Both the position numbers and the translations under genes were made by a program. A stretch of DNA of 64,000 bases from assembly GCA_963920525.1 (NCBI GenBank), contig OY986436.1, forward strand, positions 87,062,289 to 87,126,288, in the 5' to 3' direction. This DNA is from Dichetophora obliterata (Eukaryota; Arthropoda; Insecta; Diptera; Sciomyzidae). The notes under the pieces are model-generated. The model made no database searches. It was given only the letters and a program-made list of their open reading frames with translations, and was not told the DNA's origin. Within the stretch, counting starts at the first letter, position 1; each line of letters begins with the position of its first letter. This document shows, one piece after another, positions 53,457 through 64,000 of the stretch.

Positions 53457-55775
53457 TTTTTACTTATTTATGTATAAGGTTTGAAAAATTACTTAAACTT
53501 TTGCAAAAATATTATATGTTTCGTTTTTAAACACCTTGTTTTTAGAAGTTTGATTTTTTCAAAATGTATTCTTTTTTATATAAATTCATATCTAAGTTCT
53601 CTTTGATTGAATAACGTAAAAAAATTCATAAAACCAATTACTGGTTTGCATATATTTTGCTTTTAAAAAATATATTTACGAAGAATATGTAAACTATCGG
53701 GACCAGTATCTCCAAGGACGCACTTTTTGAGAATCTACATTTTTTTAAATTTTTTTAGTGTCACTAATTTTTAATAAATTGATAAAATTTTGAGTGTTTT
53801 TGTTGTTTTGCCTTGTTTTTGAAAAAATGCGTTTTCAAAAATTTATTGAAAACGAGTATAATACAAAAAGCATACTCTAAAGTTTTCTTGCAAATTTTAT
53901 CTCTGATTCCGTGCACTAGATGATAAATATGAAGAAGCATGATAAGAGGTTCAGAAATGTGAAATTTTTAGTTCAATATCTCTTATCACCGAGTGCGCTC
54001 AAGGCAAAACAATAATTTTACAGTATCTTATTATACACTCAGGGAAACATTGAATTTCGTATACGGCTGCCATGAAAAAGTTGAGGCTGTAATAGCCATA
54101 CTAGAGCTAGTATATATGAAAAGAAGTTTCTTTGGCTGAAAGTTAATTATAAGAACTTAATGAGAGCTCTCATAACCCTAATTGAATCTGCAAGAATCAC
54201 AAAACAAAAACGACAATTTTTTTTAACGTCCTTCGCAAATAAAAGTTGTGGTTACAGTTGTGATACATTCAGTATTGTGGCTACTGCAACTAATTTTCAA
54301 TTAATGCGTCTTGAGTAACTCTTATACGGCTATTGTAGCCTCAATACGGTTTTCACGCTTTTACTGCGAATACTAAAACCACAAAAGACGAATAACTCTA
54401 TTTTAGTTTTCATATTTCAGTGTGCTTGTGGCAAAAAGCAAAAAAATTATTTATAAAGTTTTAATAAATCAGTATTGATAAACACTTAAAATAATTTCAA
54501 CTGGATAAAACACACTGTAAGTATAAATAAAATACGATTAGCTATCAATTAATCGGGAATAGTTCCCAAGAAGTCGTGAGTGAAAAATTTTGTTTTTGAG
54601 CAAAATTGTGGCAGTTTTATAAGTACCTAATTTTTCTCAAACAGTGAAGAGAAATGAAAGAAACTGCGTTATATTAAAACAAAAACGGAAAAAACAAAAG
54701 TTAACTTTCAAAATTTCATCACAAAACATTTTTCCACGATTTGCCAACATCACGATTTATAGCAGCCAAAAAAGGCGCTGATATGGCCCCTCCACGATTC
54801 GGCTGTCAAAACCGAATTCCTCTCACCATTGTAAGTTCTTACAACTTCCTGTTAGGTTGTCATTAGGTTTTGAAAGCAGCTCTTAAACTGGAATCTAGCA
54901 GCCATTATGGAAGTTCTCACAGTCTCATATATTAAATTTTTGAGAACCATAATATTACGGCTAGAAGAAGCGATGTTTTGATAACATCGTCAGTTCCGTT
55001 AGTTCCGTCAGTGTAGAATCTTTTAAGCTCATTTTTTAAGGTATTAAATTTCCGTAAAAGATAACTAGACACACCGATTCCAACATAAAATTTATCGCTT
55101 AATCAAATGCCATTATCTGTGTTTGCAATAATTTAGTTCTTTTATATCGTACAATCTGTATGATAATTTTAACAGTTTCAGTAAAAAGGGTTTTCTGCTT
55201 TGAGCGCACTCGGTTTAAGAGATATTGAACTAAAAATTTCTTATTCTTGATCCTCTTAATACACTTCTTCATATAAACACCCTCGTGCATGACTCAAAAA
55301 TAAAATTGTCAAAAATACTTATCTAATATACAATCCTTTTAGTGCATTCTTTCCTTTTTGTTGATCCTTTTTGTATTAAATTCGTTTTTAATACATTTTA
55401 AGAACGCACTTTTTCAAAAACAAGGCAAAACCCACTTTCAAAATTTAATCAGTGTATTAAAAATAAGTGATACTAAAAATATATTAAAAATGCAGATTTT
55501 TAAAATGTGCGTTTTCGGAGATGCAGGGTCCAATAGTTAACACTTTTTACGTCTATTCATATTTTAAAAACATGATATCTGCAAACCAGCAATTGTTTTT
55601 ATGCATTTTTTTACGTAATTAATTCAAAGAGTATTTAAATAGAAATTAAGAAAAAATACAAAAATTTGAAAACTCCTATCTTTTAAAAACAGGGTGGTTA
55701 AAATCGAAAAAAAATTATTTTTTGGGAAAAGTTTAAATAATTTGTTTATACCTTATACATTATTAAGTAGAGTTT
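53457..55775. mobile_element. 2.3-kb foldback element with about 0.55-kb arms
   Basis: The arms 53457-54020 and 55185-55775 are diverged reverse complements. Shared landmarks are TGTATAAGGT near the tips, TTTTGCCTTGTTTTTGAAAA with its complement, AACGCACTTTTT with its complement, and TTTAGTTCAATATCTCTTA near the inner ends. The core (54020-55185) has no recognised coding. No target duplication is visible at the decayed tips. Confidence 0.75.
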
Positions 55776-56149
55776 AAATTTATTGTACATAAAAAACAGT
55801 TAATTTTCTGTTAAACTGTTTTTAAACAATGTCAAAACCTATCTCAGAAGTAAAGATACAAGGGAAACTGTATACACCTAAAACACGTTTCTTGGGGCGA
55901 CCCCGAAGAATTTCGAGTGGCACCACGAGCTAACGGTAAAAGAAAAAAATTTTTTTGTTGTCTCCAATAACTGGACATTCACATATATTTTTGCCAATTT
56001 TTTTCTAGATGGTGAGGTGACCACCCCTGGCAACATCTGATGGCATGAGCCCTTTAAGTATAAACTCCTGATATAAGTCAACAAATACTAAAAAAATATA
56101 TATCTTGAATTTAAATTTTTATAAAAATGAACTATCTGAAACCAGGCGC
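55776..56149. other. Unassigned sequence before the satellite
   Basis: No gene is recognised. A slightly GC-richer patch at 55890-56050 includes GGTGAGGTGACCACCCCTGG. It leads directly into the satellite array. Confidence 0.4.
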
Positions 56150-57615
56150 GTTACTGCCACGCTCCCTTGAATGTGTTGGTTCTAATTTGGAACGACCTAT
56201 AAATCAAAGCTGCTAGAAAGCACAAATTTGGGAGGTGCCACGCCCCATTTCAAACGATCATAAAATAAAATCAATAAAACTGCATGTGTAAATTAGAATT
56301 CCGACGCTGTGCAACCTTTAACTCCAAAGCTATTCGATATCGCAAATTTTGGTTAAATAGAAGGAGCCACGCCCCCATTAAAAACGCTTTAAAATGTTAT
56401 CAGTAAAATTGCATGTGAATATGAAGTCGAATACTGAATTCCAAATTTGTGCGATCTGTAACTCCTAAGCTATTCGATATCGAAAATTTGGGTTCAATGG
56501 GTTCAAAAATTTAATTATTAAAACTGCATGTGTAAATTGAGGTCGAATACTGAATTCCGACGGTATGTGACCTATATCTCAAATGTGATTCGATATCGCA
56601 AATTTTTGTTGTATGGGAGGAGCTACGCTCCTTGTCCAACGCCCATAAAAAGTATTCAGTAAAACTGCATGCATAGATTGAGGTCGGATACTGAATTCCC
56701 ACGCTGTGCGATCTATAACTTCAAAGATATTTGATATCGTACATTTGGGTTATATAAGAGGTGCTATTCCCCCTTGTCCTACGCCCAAAAACTGTTATCA
56801 GTGAAACTGCATGTGTAAATTGAGATCAAATACTGAATTGTCGAGGCTATGCGACCTATAACTCTAAAGCTATTCGATAGCACAAATTTGGATTGTATGG
56901 CAGGTGCCATATCACCTTTTTTAACGCCCATAAAATGTAATCAATGAAACTGCATGTGTACATTGAGGTCGAATACAGAATTCTGATGCTGTGCAACATA
57001 TAACTCAAAAGCTATTTGATATCGCAAATTTAGGTTAATAAAAGGTGCCACTTCCCCTTGACAAACACCCATAAAATTTAATCAATGAAACGGCATGTGT
57101 ACATTTAGGTTTAATACTGAATTCCGACTCTGGGAGACAAATAGCTCAATAGCTATTCGATATCGTAAATTTGGGTTGTATGGGAGGTGCCACGCCCGCT
57201 TGTCCAACGCAATAAAATGTTATCAGTAAAACTGCATTTGTAGATTGAGGTCAAATACTGAATTTCATAGTTGTGCGACCAATAACTAAATAGCTATTCG
57301 ATATCGCAAAATTGAGTTGTATGGTAGGTACCACTCCCCCTTCTCCAACGCCCATAAAATGTTATCAATGAAACTGCATGTATAAATTGATGTCGAATAC
57401 TGAATTCCGATGCTGTGCAACCTGTAACTCCAAAACTATTCGATATCGCAAGTTTTTCTTATATCGGAGGTGCCACTCCACCTTGTGTTTTACTCCCAAA
57501 AAATGTCATCAGTGAAAAGACATGAATAAATTGTGGTTGAATACCGAATTTCGAGGCTGTGTGACCCATAACTCCAAAGCATTTTGATATCGCAAATTTT
57601 ACATATTTGTGGGTG
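56150..57615 (+). repeat. 142-bp satellite array, about 10 units
   Basis: The GAATT landmark (from TACTGAATTCCGA) recurs at 56436, 56552, 56693, 56835, 56978, 57119, 57260, 57402 and 57546. Spacings are 141-144 except one shortened unit of 116. Consensus blocks are GAAACTGCATGTGTAAATTG, AGCTATTCGATATCGCAAAT, GGGAGGTGCCACGCCCCCTT and GTCCAACGCCCATAAAATGT. Units differ by about 15-25%, so the array is old. Related decayed units occur at 6125-6560. Confidence 0.92.
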
Positions 57616-58436
57616 GTAAAAGGGGGTGTGGCAGTTGTTACTTAAACCATCTCGTACTCGAAACAAATCCAGATGTATGAATATATGCTTTGATTCCTGT
57701 AATCATTTTTGTGTGTCCCCAATATTTAAAAAGATACACAGTTTTGTAGCAGGGCACTGATTTTGTTGCTATTATTTTGCGCAACACTGTATATTTAAAT
57801 TCATTTACACTCAAGAATAATAGATACAAGTTGTTATCATGTTGTTTACTTTTCATTTTAACTTTTCTATCTACGATAAAAATATTTTTTACGATCATGA
57901 CGTCAGGCTAGACGAAGTTTGTTTCTTGAATCTTTTGCCAGTGCAAGTTGGTTTCATTCCAACTTGCTTTAAAACCAACACAAAAAACTAAAAAGCTGGC
58001 ACGAAAATTATATGCGCAGCACTCTGTCATATTTCTTTATTCATATTTTAATATGAAAAATTTGTTTAGTCTATTATATTAACAATTTTATTGCTCTGCT
58101 TACAGACTAGTTTCATATTTGTTTGCATTAATTGACAACAATCTCATATCGTAAGGCTATCATGACAAAATGCGCAGATCGTAGACAATTATTTTTACGA
58201 TCTGCACAATCTATTATTCTATCATTCTTGATTTACACTCATTCGTTTACAAAATGAAAAAAAAAATCAAAAATTTCAAAACGGTTATTTTTCGTGCTCA
58301 AAATTCAATCAGTTGACGGATATTATAATGGGATGTTGGCCTTTACACCCACCCCAACAACAAAAAATTGGGTTAAGTCAGTAGACAAAAATCTGTTTTA
58401 TCAAAAACTGTTCCGTTGGTTCTCAAGAATTATTTT
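57616..58436. other. Unassigned sequence after the satellite
   Basis: The first 60 bp (GGGGGTGTGGCAG, then AAACCATCTCGTACTCGAAAC) resembles 10625-10675 in the minus-strand Helitron (GGAGGTGTGGCAA, then AAGCCATCTCATACTCGAAAC). This links the satellite to Helitron DNA. The remainder has no recognised gene. Confidence 0.5.
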
Positions 58437-58995
58437 TTATATTTTTTTTTAGACTGAACCAACGCTCGGAGGATGCTTATAAATGTGAAAGCATTGTGTT
58501 GATTTGGATGATGGGTGATAGTTAGTTGGAGAGTGGATAGATTGAGTAGTGTCGGTGAAGATTTGTTTTAGATTTTCACAGCTCAAAACTACTGGGAAAC
58601 ACGCTCGCAGGGAGACTGTTCCACAACTTTACCGTGCGACTAAAAAACGAATTATCTCTGTAATGCGAGGTTCTGTTGGACTTCGAAGCAATGGTAAAGA
58701 GGTAGGCTTGGACAGCTGTCCGAGTTGATCTGGGAAACACACGAGCTGGTGGCGTCAATCCATGTATCTCCCTTGAACACTTCCCATGGTAGTACCCATA
58801 CAGAAGGCTGAGGCAATTTATGCACGACGTTGAATTCGATCCAGAAGCTCCAAATAACATCTTGAAGCCCCTGCTAAAATGTGCGAGTTGTATTCCATTT
58901 GTGCGAAGATCATCTAGAGTGAAATATTTTTTCATCGTCTTAAAAAACCTAGGCACATGCAAGCTTCTTACGACACATCGAAGATATTATCATCT
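58437..58995 (-). pseudogene. 5'-truncated copy of the CR1/jockey-type LINE
   Basis: A T run (complement of poly(A)) at about 58441-58450 is followed by AGACTGAACCAACGCTCGGA, aligning with 31337-31990 of the LINE at 31312-37657. The translation includes LSLLYGYYHGKCSREIHGLT, PPARVFPRSTR and AVKLWNSLPASVFP-type text. An internal deletion of about 65 bp removes the LNSLEHRRNV region. The copy breaks off near 58995. Confidence 0.88.
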
Positions 58996-59691
58996 TTATC
59001 GTTATGACTCTTTAACGGCTGTTAGGAATTACCGAATGCAAAATTTTAACTTCTTATTCCTTTGTTATAATAATAATAAAAATAAACAAAGAAATACTTG
59101 CCATATTTATGTGCAGGATATAATTTTATTGGTTCCTCCATTATACATCATTTATTTAATTTAATGGCTTTTCATTAAGTTTCTTAACCTATCTAACAAA
59201 ATAAAAATTCGGACCTCTGAATGGCTCGATTAAATTTGAAATAAAAAAAGCAATGTTGTTTCAGGCGTTTAAAAATACATTAAATGGATTCTTAAAAATA
59301 ACACCGTGCTCGGTGAATGTGTGTAAAACTTAACAGATACTCTGGTGTGCTTGTGTCAATGGGGTGGATTGCATGTGTCAGTTGGTAGGTCGATAGGTCA
59401 GTAGGTCGTTTAATGGAAGAGCGACGTGATGTGTAGTAAGATACATTGGCACTTAATGAATGTCTTATGCTAATTAAAATACTAACAAATACTAAGAATG
59501 ACGCGGTCAATCTGCGCGCATTCCTCAATCTACATCTGCAGGCATTGTGTCAGTGTATGTGTGCATAATTCGCTCATGAATCCTTAATTATTATATTTAC
59601 AGTCTTAAATTTTTGTTAATATATCGAGTGGCAGGCGGAAGTGATTTTGTGTGGTTCGGATTTGTGGTCAGTTGCGGCCGCCATCTGGTGG
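58996..59691 (-). other. Probable 3' untranslated region of the host gene
   Basis: Downstream of the stop codon at 59692-59694 on the minus strand. An AATAAA (TTTATT on the plus strand at about 59126) is a possible polyadenylation signal. It contains a GGTAGGTCGATAGGTCAGTA run near 59383. No reading frame of interest. Confidence 0.4.
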
Positions 59692-60366
59692 CTAAATGTT
59701 TACAGCTGTGCTTGTATTCGTGTTGATGTTATTGACGGCATTGTGGTTGTTGGTGTTGTTGTTATTGTTTTTGATATTGCTACGCACTAGTTCCATGTAC
59801 TGGAACGGCACATGGTGTGTTTGTCCGCCGTGTTCGACAATGAGATGTCCGCGGCACGATGATGTCCCTACCACATTGACTGTCTCACCCTTTTTAAGCT
59901 GCTCGGTTTGCGGTTTGGCGACAGTGTCTTCAGGGAAGTTCATTTTCATTACGCGGTTCTGTGGATAGCCGAGCTTTGTGTTTCCAGTGATGGTGTATGA
60001 CCGAGAGGGTGGCACAGGCGGCGGACGCTCCTGCGTGTTTGCCATTCGGAAGTCATCAAAAAAATGCAGTCATGACGGATGGACAAACAATAAAAAATGA
60101 AAGGAAAACAAAAATAAAAACATTAGAGCATGGTTGTGAAAACGCACTGCAAGGATTTGGAGGATGGTTTGCGTGTGCATGTCGTGCATGGATGTGGTTT
60201 TTGTTCCGCTTACTTACCAAATCTAATCCGAAGAGGCTACAAGTTTGCTGTATTATCTTTGAGTCGCATTTTTCATTAGGATCTGGGGGTGGTGTGCCTG
60301 CGATAGGCTGCGGCCTCGGTCTGGTCACTGTGCCAAGATTTGTGTTTTTAGCCGATAAGCGCGGAG
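59692..60366 (-). CDS. Host gene, last two coding exons, SH3-like C-terminal domain
   Basis: The upstream exon 60366-60218 has acceptor TCACACAG| and donor TTG|GTAAGTAAGC. It encodes PRLSAKNTNLGTVTRPRPQP then TPPPDPNEKCDSK and QQTCSLFGLDL. It joins in phase 0 to the terminal exon from 60030 (acceptor ACGCAG|): ERPPPVPPSRSYTITGNTKL, GYPQNRVMKMNFPED, LKKGETVNVVGTSSCRGHLI, HHVPFQYMELV, then an Asn-rich tail to a TAG at 59694-59692. The KKGETV...GHL-V...VPFQYMEL pattern resembles an SH3 fold preceded by proline-rich ligand-type sequence, suggesting a cytoplasmic adaptor or signalling protein. I do not recognise the gene. Earlier exons must lie upstream (higher coordinates), beyond what I can identify. 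It is the only non-transposon coding sequence with clean splice sites here. Confidence 0.82.
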
Positions 60367-60566
60367 CTGTGTGAGTAAAAAAATAAAAAGAAGAAGCAAT
60401 AAAACGAAATTGAAATTTTATTTGTTATGCGATTAACTCGAACGTCATCATGTATGAAGGCAATAAAAATCGCCAGGATGCAGCATGCAACTGCTTTAAT
60501 GCTTAAAGCACGCAAATGCCGCAAATACAATATGTTTAGCTGGACATTTAAAAATATATATTTTTT
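60367..60566. other. Probable intron of the host gene
   Basis: Sequence upstream of the 60366 acceptor on the minus strand, AT-rich with a pyrimidine tract next to the splice site. No further exon was identified up to the window end. Confidence 0.45.
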
Positions 60567-60570
60567 TTAA

Positions 60571-62360
60571 CCATCATGTGTAAACGAAAGTACCCGAAGG
60601 TATTTAAGTGAGAAATGTAAATTTCGTCCAGAGAACTATATACTCAAATCGATGGTACCTTCCTAAAATTTAATTTTCTATCCAATACAACTGTAATATT
60701 GAAAATAAAATGTTTATGTAATTTTTTATAAAATAATTTTATTTACTACCCGGGTACCTTCATATAAAACACATGTGAACTTATACTGATTTTGTCTGTC
60801 GATTTAGTGCGTTTAGAATATCATGTATTACTGTGTAAAAATTCGTTCAGTTACATCAAATAAAATGTCCGGTTGGGTTCGCATTGTCTGCTCGCAGAAT
60901 TCCATAGGTTTTCTTTCAGTTCGACGCAACCCATTACAAACGCCATATTACGCGTGTACTTTTCAAAAATGCTCGCCGCTGCTCTCATTTGAAAACTAGT
61001 CGTTGAAATTTGAATTGCAAAAAAAAATAAATCAGTTCATCTCATTTTCGGCGAAGTTCAGACGTGTTTGGTAAATTTGATTTTCTCTAATATTGAGTGT
61101 CAAATAAAGTGAAATTACTGCGAAACAGCGTGAAATATGAGTAATAATCAACGTGAAATAAAACGAATTAGTCGGTAATATATTCCTCCAATTTCGGAAA
61201 CACAGGTCAGTATATGCAATGTTTGTTTACCTCTATCGTAGGCTTCCTTTGGAGCGTCAAGAAGCATATTATTTAAAGTTATTGGACGAATATAGTGATT
61301 TAGAGGATGGTGATTTCAACGATGATTCAGACGAAAACTTCTTGCCTTGTATTGAGCCAAATGAATACTCGGATATTGACGATCAGAGCATTCTTGCGTC
61401 AGAATCAGCAGCAGAAGCCAGTGATTCAGATAACACCCATAGTGGAGATGAAAATAGTGATTGTACGCCTATCATTAGCAGTGCTTTACAACAAAAATTA
61501 TTTGAGCGATAAAAGAAAGAAGCAAAGCGCTACATATGGAATACAAACGCGCCAAATCTAGCCACCAGAACCCGTTCCCATAACATCATTCGCGGAAAAA
61601 CTGGTGCACCTAAGTCGTCTTGCCTATTGCCTGAATTTGAATTGTTTCGTTTGTTCTTTTCTGAAGAAATATGCAATATTGTTGTTCGTGAAACTAACGG
61701 AAATGCTTTGATTGTGTACACCGCTATTAATTCCAAAAACCCGACTTAGCCGCCTCAACTTTGGACACCATTGACTCTCCAAGAGTTATATGCTTACATT
61801 GGCATACTTATAACAGTAGGTGTACATCATTCAAATAATGGAAGTTATCAGCTTTACCAATTCACCGAGCAACAAATTAACCCGTTTTTAAGATTCGACA
61901 ATACAACTCGCGCAATCAGGATGAAGGATAACAAGGCAGCGCCCATACGTGATTTGTGGGAAATGATGAATGCCAATCTGCAAAACAACTACAAACCAAA
62001 CGAGTGCATCACTATCGACGAACAGCTTTTCCCATACAGGGGTAGAACAAAATTTACCCAATATATCCCATCTAAGCCATCGAAATATGGCATAAAAATT
62101 TGGTAAGCTTGCGACTCAAAAACGTCATACCCATTGAAAGGAGAAATTTACACCTGTAAACCAGCTAATGGTTCACGTGAGACGCAAGTGGGTGACAAAG
62201 TGGTAAAACGGTTGGTGAAGAGCTTCGAACGTTCAGGTCGAAATATTACGATGAACATCTGAGGACCAAGCTATCAAAAAATCTTACGTTAGTTGGCACA
62301 TTACGTATGAACAAGCAGAGCATCCCAAAAAAGTGCTTAAAAGTAAGTCTCGCCCCATTA
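60571..62360 (+). mobile_element. piggyBac-like element, right part missing
   Basis: TTAA at 60567-60570 followed by CCATCATGTGTAAACGAAAG may be the left end; a partial inverse, CCCGGGTACC...ACACATGTG, lies at 60750-60780. The coding remnant follows at 61219. Sequence homology to piggyBac stops at about 62340-62360, where an unrelated GC-rich segment begins. The right terminus is not found. Left end assignment is tentative. Confidence 0.55.
61219..62290 (+). pseudogene. piggyBac-type transposase pseudogene (N-terminal and first catalytic region)
   Basis: The frame from 61219 encodes an acidic N-terminus (EYSDLEDGDFNDDSDENF) and ends at a TAA at 61510. It continues with KEAKRYIWNTNAPN, FRLFFSEEICNIVVRETNGN, a stop (TAG, 61747), TLQELYAYIGILITVG, QQINPFLRFDNTTRAIRMKD, then NECITIDEQLFPYRGRTKF, where TIDEQL holds the first catalytic Asp of piggyBac transposases. 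After another stop (62104) come CDSKTSYPLKGEIYTCK and TQVGDKVVKRLVKS. At least four in-frame stops; the last two catalytic regions are absent. It is a different subfamily from the fragment at 21745-22335, as far as the non-overlapping parts allow. Confidence 0.88.
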
Positions 62361-62702
62361 ATTCCACTATACAGGCCTGTAGCCAGGGTGGGACAAGGGG
62401 GGCATTGCCTACAACCGTTTGCCCCCCTGGCCAAGTCAGACAATGAAAACTTTAAATGAATAATGAATATGAATTTTGTTGATATATTTGTTTATTGCTT
62501 TAAAATTAGTTTAGTTTAAAATAACAAAAAATATACACATTCACCTTATTCATGACTTGAATACGTATATGAAATTTTTTAAACAAAACATTTCACACAA
62601 ATTGTTACAATTTTTCAAATTTTTACTGCTACCAACCTACTGCCAACCTTTGATACCAAAAAATAAGATTTGAATTTTTATAATTTTTCAACCCGCATCC
62701 AT
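62361..62702. other. Junction with GC-rich hairpin, then AT-rich sequence
   Basis: At 62375-62435 AGGCCTGTAGCCAGGGTGGG, GGGGGGCAT and TGCCCCCCTGGCCAAG form an imperfect hairpin. Such sequences occur at the ends of some hAT-type elements, but no partner was found. The rest is AT-rich. Confidence 0.4.
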
Positions 62703-63805
62703 ACATGCAGAGAAAAAACATAATTGCAACAACCATGTTTTAAGAGGATCATAGTATGATTCGGAATATGATTGTTGCTAACATGTTCTTAAACATATAA
62801 TATTTTCTTTGATCATGATAAAATGTTTACAACAACCATATTTAGAAAAGGAACTTTTTTGTAGGAACTAAAATATTATTGAAACAATCATTATTCTTTT
62901 ATTGGGTCGAAAATTGAATGATTGCAACAACTATATTATGAATTAATTTTTAGGATCCACAATATTATTGAAACAATAATTTTATTTTTTTATTTTCATG
63001 CACTTTCATTTCCATTGTCTGGGCTGAACAGAAATATTAATTCAATTAAAAAAATAATTTTATAAAATTTTCTGTCCGAACTGGGGTTTGAACCGCGGCT
63101 TTTTCGCTTACGAGCCACGTACACTACCAGTAAGCCATAGCCGCTACCATCACTTGCCTGACTAATGTCATTCATAAGCAAGGTACATTAAGTGCATTGT
63201 CACCAAAATAGCAATATGTGTGATAAGCAAAATATGGTCAGAATTGCGAAATATATTTACCGTAAATAGAAATATGTTTGCTACAATTTAAGTCGAAAAT
63301 GTCACTTTACTGTGTGCTGTTTTGAAGATAAGGCGATTAAAAACAAACCACAATAATTGAACAGTTGACAAACGAAACGGCATATAGCCAGGAATCGATA
63401 AAACTTATTGTGTCTGAATGAAGTGAAAGTTTTTCCTGCAAACTGTTAAGACACAATAAATTCTTTCGATTTTTGGTTATGTTCTGCTTCGTTTGCCAAC
63501 AATCAAATAATAGTTAAGAAAAACATTCAAAATTCTAATATGTTTGTCTCTATAATAATATTCACATTTACCGTGATTGACAGAACTACAACATTTTTGT
63601 TGCAACTAATAGTCGAGGCAATCATAGTATGTAACGATTTCAATGATGTTATGATTTCAACTGTTGTTATTTTTGGTACCATTATTAGTAAATAATGACT
63701 TTATTAAGGCAAAAATTTGTGTTTGCAGAAATAATACAATAATTTTAGTAAAAAAATTATTATTGCAGTAATCATGTCTCAACCATGTCTTTTCTCTGCG
63801 TGTAG
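62703..63805. mobile_element. 1.1-kb TIR element enclosing a tRNA-like segment
   Basis: Ends ATGCAGAGAAAAAACAT at left and the complement ACGCAGAGAAAAGACAT at right. AT-rich arms contain many TTGCAACAAC/ATTATTGAAACAAT motifs on both sides. No transposase. The middle carries a sequence with RNA polymerase III box-like motifs (63072-63146), so this may be a composite of a MITE and a SINE. Confidence 0.6.
63072..63146 (-). repeat. tRNA-derived (SINE-like) segment
   Basis: On the minus strand TGGCTTACTGG (A-box like, 63138-63128) is followed by GGTTCAAACCCC (B-box, 63094-63083). A possible anticodon arm CGTGGCTCGTAAGCG lies between. The B-box matches the GGTTCRANNCC consensus fully. The acceptor and T stems do not pair convincingly, so a tRNA-derived SINE head is more likely than a functional tRNA gene. 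Confidence 0.55.
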
Positions 63806-64000
63806 GAAGTTTCTAGAAACGAAAAGCACGTTGTGCACCAATTTGATGCAGATACAAAAAGAATATATAATTCATTGAAATGTTTTTAATTTTTTAATTT
63901 TTTTTTATGCATGATGAATGTTTATTAATTGTAAAATAAAAAATCTGCAAATCTTTATTCTAGCAAAAATTTGAAAAAGCAAAAGATTTAAATCAAAACA

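Noticed and set aside
56150..57615. CRISPR-like array
   Set aside because: Units are contiguous 142-bp tandem repeats without unique spacers, in a eukaryotic context.
63072..63146. A functional tRNA gene
   Set aside because: Pol III box motifs are present but the acceptor and T stems do not pair convincingly, and the sequence is embedded in a TIR element.

Overview
The window looks like a repeat island in the nuclear genome of a higher dipteran, most likely a tephritid-type fruit fly. It is very AT-rich and contains Helitrons with insect-type ends (TCTATACTATT... to ...CTAGT), Tc1/mariner relatives of the DD34E, DD34D, DD37D and DD41D types, piggyBac remnants, two Transib (RAG1-related) elements, four non-LTR retrotransposon lineages, many MITEs and a 142-bp satellite. 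No complete host gene is visible. The only clear host coding sequence is the 3' end of a minus-strand gene at 59692-60366, two exons with a proline-rich, SH3-like C-terminus. There is nothing prokaryotic: no operons, CRISPR or rRNA. Species-level assignment is inference.

Layout. 1-12.5 kb: two Helitrons in opposite orientation (2497-6031 plus, 7523-11003 minus). The first carries a dead mariner that itself carries a foldback element. The second carries a dead Tc1-like element. Decayed satellite units lie between them and young MITEs lie beyond. 12.5-18 kb: unclassified tandem repeats, a LINE fragment and a MITE. 18.2-29.5 kb: a LINE split by an 8.6-kb degenerate Transib (20156-28750), which has itself received a piggyBac fragment and an RNase H-bearing LINE. 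The left flank of this Transib is an inverted copy of its right flank. 30.3-39.5 kb: a three-level nest, an RTE-like LINE holding a CR1/jockey-type LINE holding a near-intact Transib (34069-36956). Removing each insertion with one target duplication restores the reading frame of its host element. 39.5-56 kb: DD37D transposon, Helitron remnant, two large foldback/TIR elements, clustered MITEs and short tandem arrays. 56.1-57.6 kb: a 142-bp satellite array. 58.4-64 kb: LINE fragment, host gene 3' end, piggyBac pseudogene and a TIR element enclosing a tRNA-like sequence.

The contents do not form a pathway. They record successive transpositions whose order can be read from the nesting. The strongest observations are the Transib with all three catalytic acidic motifs, a phase-1 intron and only one frameshift; the inverted flank duplication around the second Transib; and a LINE with a core-promoter (DPE) match at exactly +28 to +33 and a single nonsense codon. 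All homology statements rest on motif recognition by eye, not on a search.
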